A stretch of DNA of 6,520 bases from an uncultured Anaerolineales bacterium (GTDB lineage: Bacteria; Chloroflexota; Anaerolineae; Anaerolineales; Villigracilaceae): assembly GCA_938008865.1 (NCBI GenBank), contig CALLJA010000162.1, positions 1 to 6,520 on the forward strand, given 5' to 3'. The position numbers and the translations under genes are program-made. The notes beneath the pieces were generated by a model. That model worked only from the letters and a program-made list of their open reading frames with translations. It was not told the origin of the DNA and ran no database searches. Within the stretch, counting starts at the first letter, position 1, and every line of letters starts with the position of its first letter. Shown piece after piece: positions 4,929 through 6,520 of this stretch.

Positions 4929-6520
4929 ATGCCCCCCACACTTTATCTGATCGACGGCCACGCGCTGGCCTACCGCATGTACTTTGCCCTGACCGCCGGC
5001 TCCTCCAGCCAGCGCTGGCAGACCTCCAAAGGCGAACCGACCGCGGGCATCTACGGCTTTGCGCGCGAGCTGTTGCGCATCCTGGAGCAGGAGAAGCCCG
5101 AGTACCTGGCGGTGGCTTTCGACACGGGCAAGACCTTCCGCGACGAGATCTTCCCCGCGTACAAGGGCACGCGCGCCAAGATGCCCGATGACCTGCGCCC
5201 GCAGATCGAGCGCATCCGCGAGATGGTGGACGCCTTCAACATTCCGCGCCTCGAAATGGAAGGCTACGAAGCGGATGACGTGCTCGGCTCGGTGGCGAAG
5301 ATCGCCGCCGAACAGGGCTTGGGCGTCAAGATCATCACGGGCGACCGCGACCTGCTGCAACTGGTCAACGAGCGCACGGTGGTCTACCTGGCGGGCGATG
5401 ACAAGAATTACATCACGACTGAGGATGTGCTCAAGAGCAAGTTCGCCGTGCGCCCCGACCAGGTGGTGGACTACAAGGCGCTGGTCGGCGATACCTCCGA
5501 CAATATCCCCGGTGTGCCGGGTATCGGCGAGAAGACTGCCAACAACCTGCTGGCAAAGTTCGACACGCTCGACAATATCTATGCCCACCTCGACGAGGTG
5601 GAAAATCGCTGGCGCACCAAACTCGAAGCGGGCAAAGAGTCCGCCTACATGAGCCGCGATCTGGCGACCATCCGCACCGACTTGCCGATCCAATTGGACC
5701 TGGAGCAGGCTCATGCCGAGCATTATGATCCCGCGGTAATCACGGCTTTCTTCGAACAGCTCGAATTCCGCACGTTGATCAAGACCCTCGACCGGCTCTC
5801 GGGGAAAGAGTCGCCCGCTCAGGGGACGTCCGCGCCCGCAGCCTATAAAAAAGGCCAGCAGATGTCGATGTTTGCGAATGAGCCGCAGGCGGTGTATGCC
5901 GCGCCGACGGCCAGCAGAATCGAGGTGCGGATCATCGACAGCGCGGAGAGCCTGTCGGCGCTGGCGGCGGAATTGGCCCGGGCGGAGGTCATCGCCTTCG
6001 ACACGGAGACCACCTCCACGTCCGAGATGGAGGCGGAGATCGTCGGCATTTCGCTGGCGATCCGCGCGGGGCAGGGCATCTACATCCCCGTGGGACATGT
6101 CGCGGGTCCGAACCTTCCGATTTCAGATGTCGTTGCAGCCCTGCGCGGCCCGATGACGAATCCGAAGATCGGCAAGGTGGCGCACAACGCCAAGTATGAC
6201 TACATCGTGCTGGCGCGGCACGGCCTGGCTGTGGCGCCCATCACCTTCGACACGATGATCGCGGAATTCGTAGTCGACCCATCCTCGCGGCATTTGGGGT
6301 TGAAGAATCTGTCCGAGGTGCGCCTGGGCGAGGAGATGACTCACATCGAGGCGTTGATCGGCAAGGGCAAGAAGCAGGTCAGCATGGCCGAGGTGCCCGT
6401 GGAGTCCGCCGCCGCGTACGCTGCCGCCGATGCCGAGACGACCCTGCGTCTGATGCCGATCCTGCAAAAGGATTTGACCCGCGTGGACGGCCTGAGAATC
6501 ATGGACGAGATCGAGATGCC
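4929..6520 (+). CDS. polA: DNA polymerase I, N-terminal 530 residues (cut by window end)
   Basis: Pol I fills gaps and removes RNA primers during replication and repair. Residues 1-290 are the FEN-like 5'-3' nuclease: LIDGHALAYR (Asp9), FDTGKTFRDE (Asp65, Arg71), YEADD (Glu114, Asp116, Asp117), GDRDLLQL (Asp139, Asp141) and DTSDNIPGVPGIGEKTA (Asp188, Asp191, helix-hairpin-helix). A low-complexity linker (about 291-335) follows. The DnaQ-like 3'-5' exonuclease has all its motifs: FDTET (Asp358, Glu360), HNAKYD (Asn420, Asp424) and YAAAD (Tyr497, Asp501). Proofreading should therefore be active, unlike Taq-type enzymes that have lost it. The last three numbers coincide with those remembered for E. 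coli Pol I. The polymerase domain, about 400 more residues, lies beyond the edge. The ATG at 4929 gives the usual N-terminus but has only an A-rich stretch, no clear Shine-Dalgarno. The linker holds QMSMF (311-315), a possible sliding-clamp motif. Confidence 0.97.
   Translation, partial: MPPTLYLIDGHALAYRMYFALTAGSSSQRWQTSKGEPTAGIYGFARELLRILEQEKPEYLAVAFDTGKTFRDEIFPAYKGTRAKMPDDLRPQIERIREMVDAFNIPRLEMEGYEADDVLGSVAKIAAEQGLGVKIITGDRDLLQLVNERTVVYLAGDDKNYITTEDVLKSKFAVRPDQVVDYKALVGDTSDNIPGVPGIGEKTANNLLAKFDTLDNIYAHLDEVENRWRTKLEAGKESAYMSRDLATIRTDLPIQLDLEQAHAEHYDPAVITAFFEQLEFRTLIKTLDRLSGKESPAQGTSAPAAYKKGQQMSMFANEPQAVYAAPTASRIEVRIIDSAESLSALAAELARAEVIAFDTETTSTSEMEAEIVGISLAIRAGQGIYIPVGHVAGPNLPISDVVAALRGPMTNPKIGKVAHNAKYDYIVLARHGLAVAPITFDTMIAEFVVDPSSRHLGLKNLSEVRLGEEMTHIEALIGKGKKQVSMAEVPVESAAAYAAADAETTLRLMPILQKDLTRVDGLRIMDEIEM

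Noticed and set aside
4806..6098. 430-codon open frame antisense to polA
   Set aside because: It is Arg/Gly/His-rich, has no recognisable domain, runs through the terminator hairpin and mirrors the GC-biased codons of polA.

Overview
This is a GC-rich bacterial chromosomal window with tightly packed, housekeeping-like genes. I infer a member of the Chloroflexota, probably Anaerolineae. The reasons are the divergent PlsY sequence, the combination of gene families, and putative promoters placed almost on the start codon (leaderless style). No rRNA, tRNA, CRISPR array or intact mobile element is visible. The taxonomic call rests on memory of families, not on a search.

Layout. Positions 1-190 look like a divergent promoter region: the first codons of a leftward gene may lie at 1-20. 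Next comes a rightward block: a roughly nine-helix membrane protein (191-1006), a JAMM/M67 metallopeptidase whose ATG overlaps the previous stop (1003-1413), and a variant PlsY glycerol-3-phosphate acyltransferase with its own strong ribosome binding site (1478-2185). A perfect 12-bp stem hairpin (2199-2226) closes this block and also closes the convergent leftward gene, an MBL-fold metallo-hydrolase (2235-3077). A 158-bp divergent intergenic region (3078-3235) carries two promoter candidates and three palindromes. It feeds the MBL gene to the left and, to the right, a 538-residue multidomain protein (3236-4852) that ends at a rho-independent terminator (4870-4908). The last gene is polA (DNA polymerase I), starting at 4929 and cut by the window end inside its 3'-5' exonuclease domain.

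The most notable item is the 538-residue protein. It appears to join a degenerate response-regulator receiver domain, a Roadblock/LC7-like domain, a long disordered acidic/proline-rich linker and a C-terminal domain with the layout of an IS200/IS605 (Y1, HUH) transposase. The metal-binding HUH histidines are replaced (Tyr-Leu-Gln), although a tyrosine in the position of the catalytic one remains. This looks like a transposase fold domesticated into a signalling protein, and I do not know a described family of this architecture. Secondary points are a possible sliding-clamp-binding peptide in the PolA inter-domain linker, a PlsY with altered catalytic motifs, and leaderless-type promoters.
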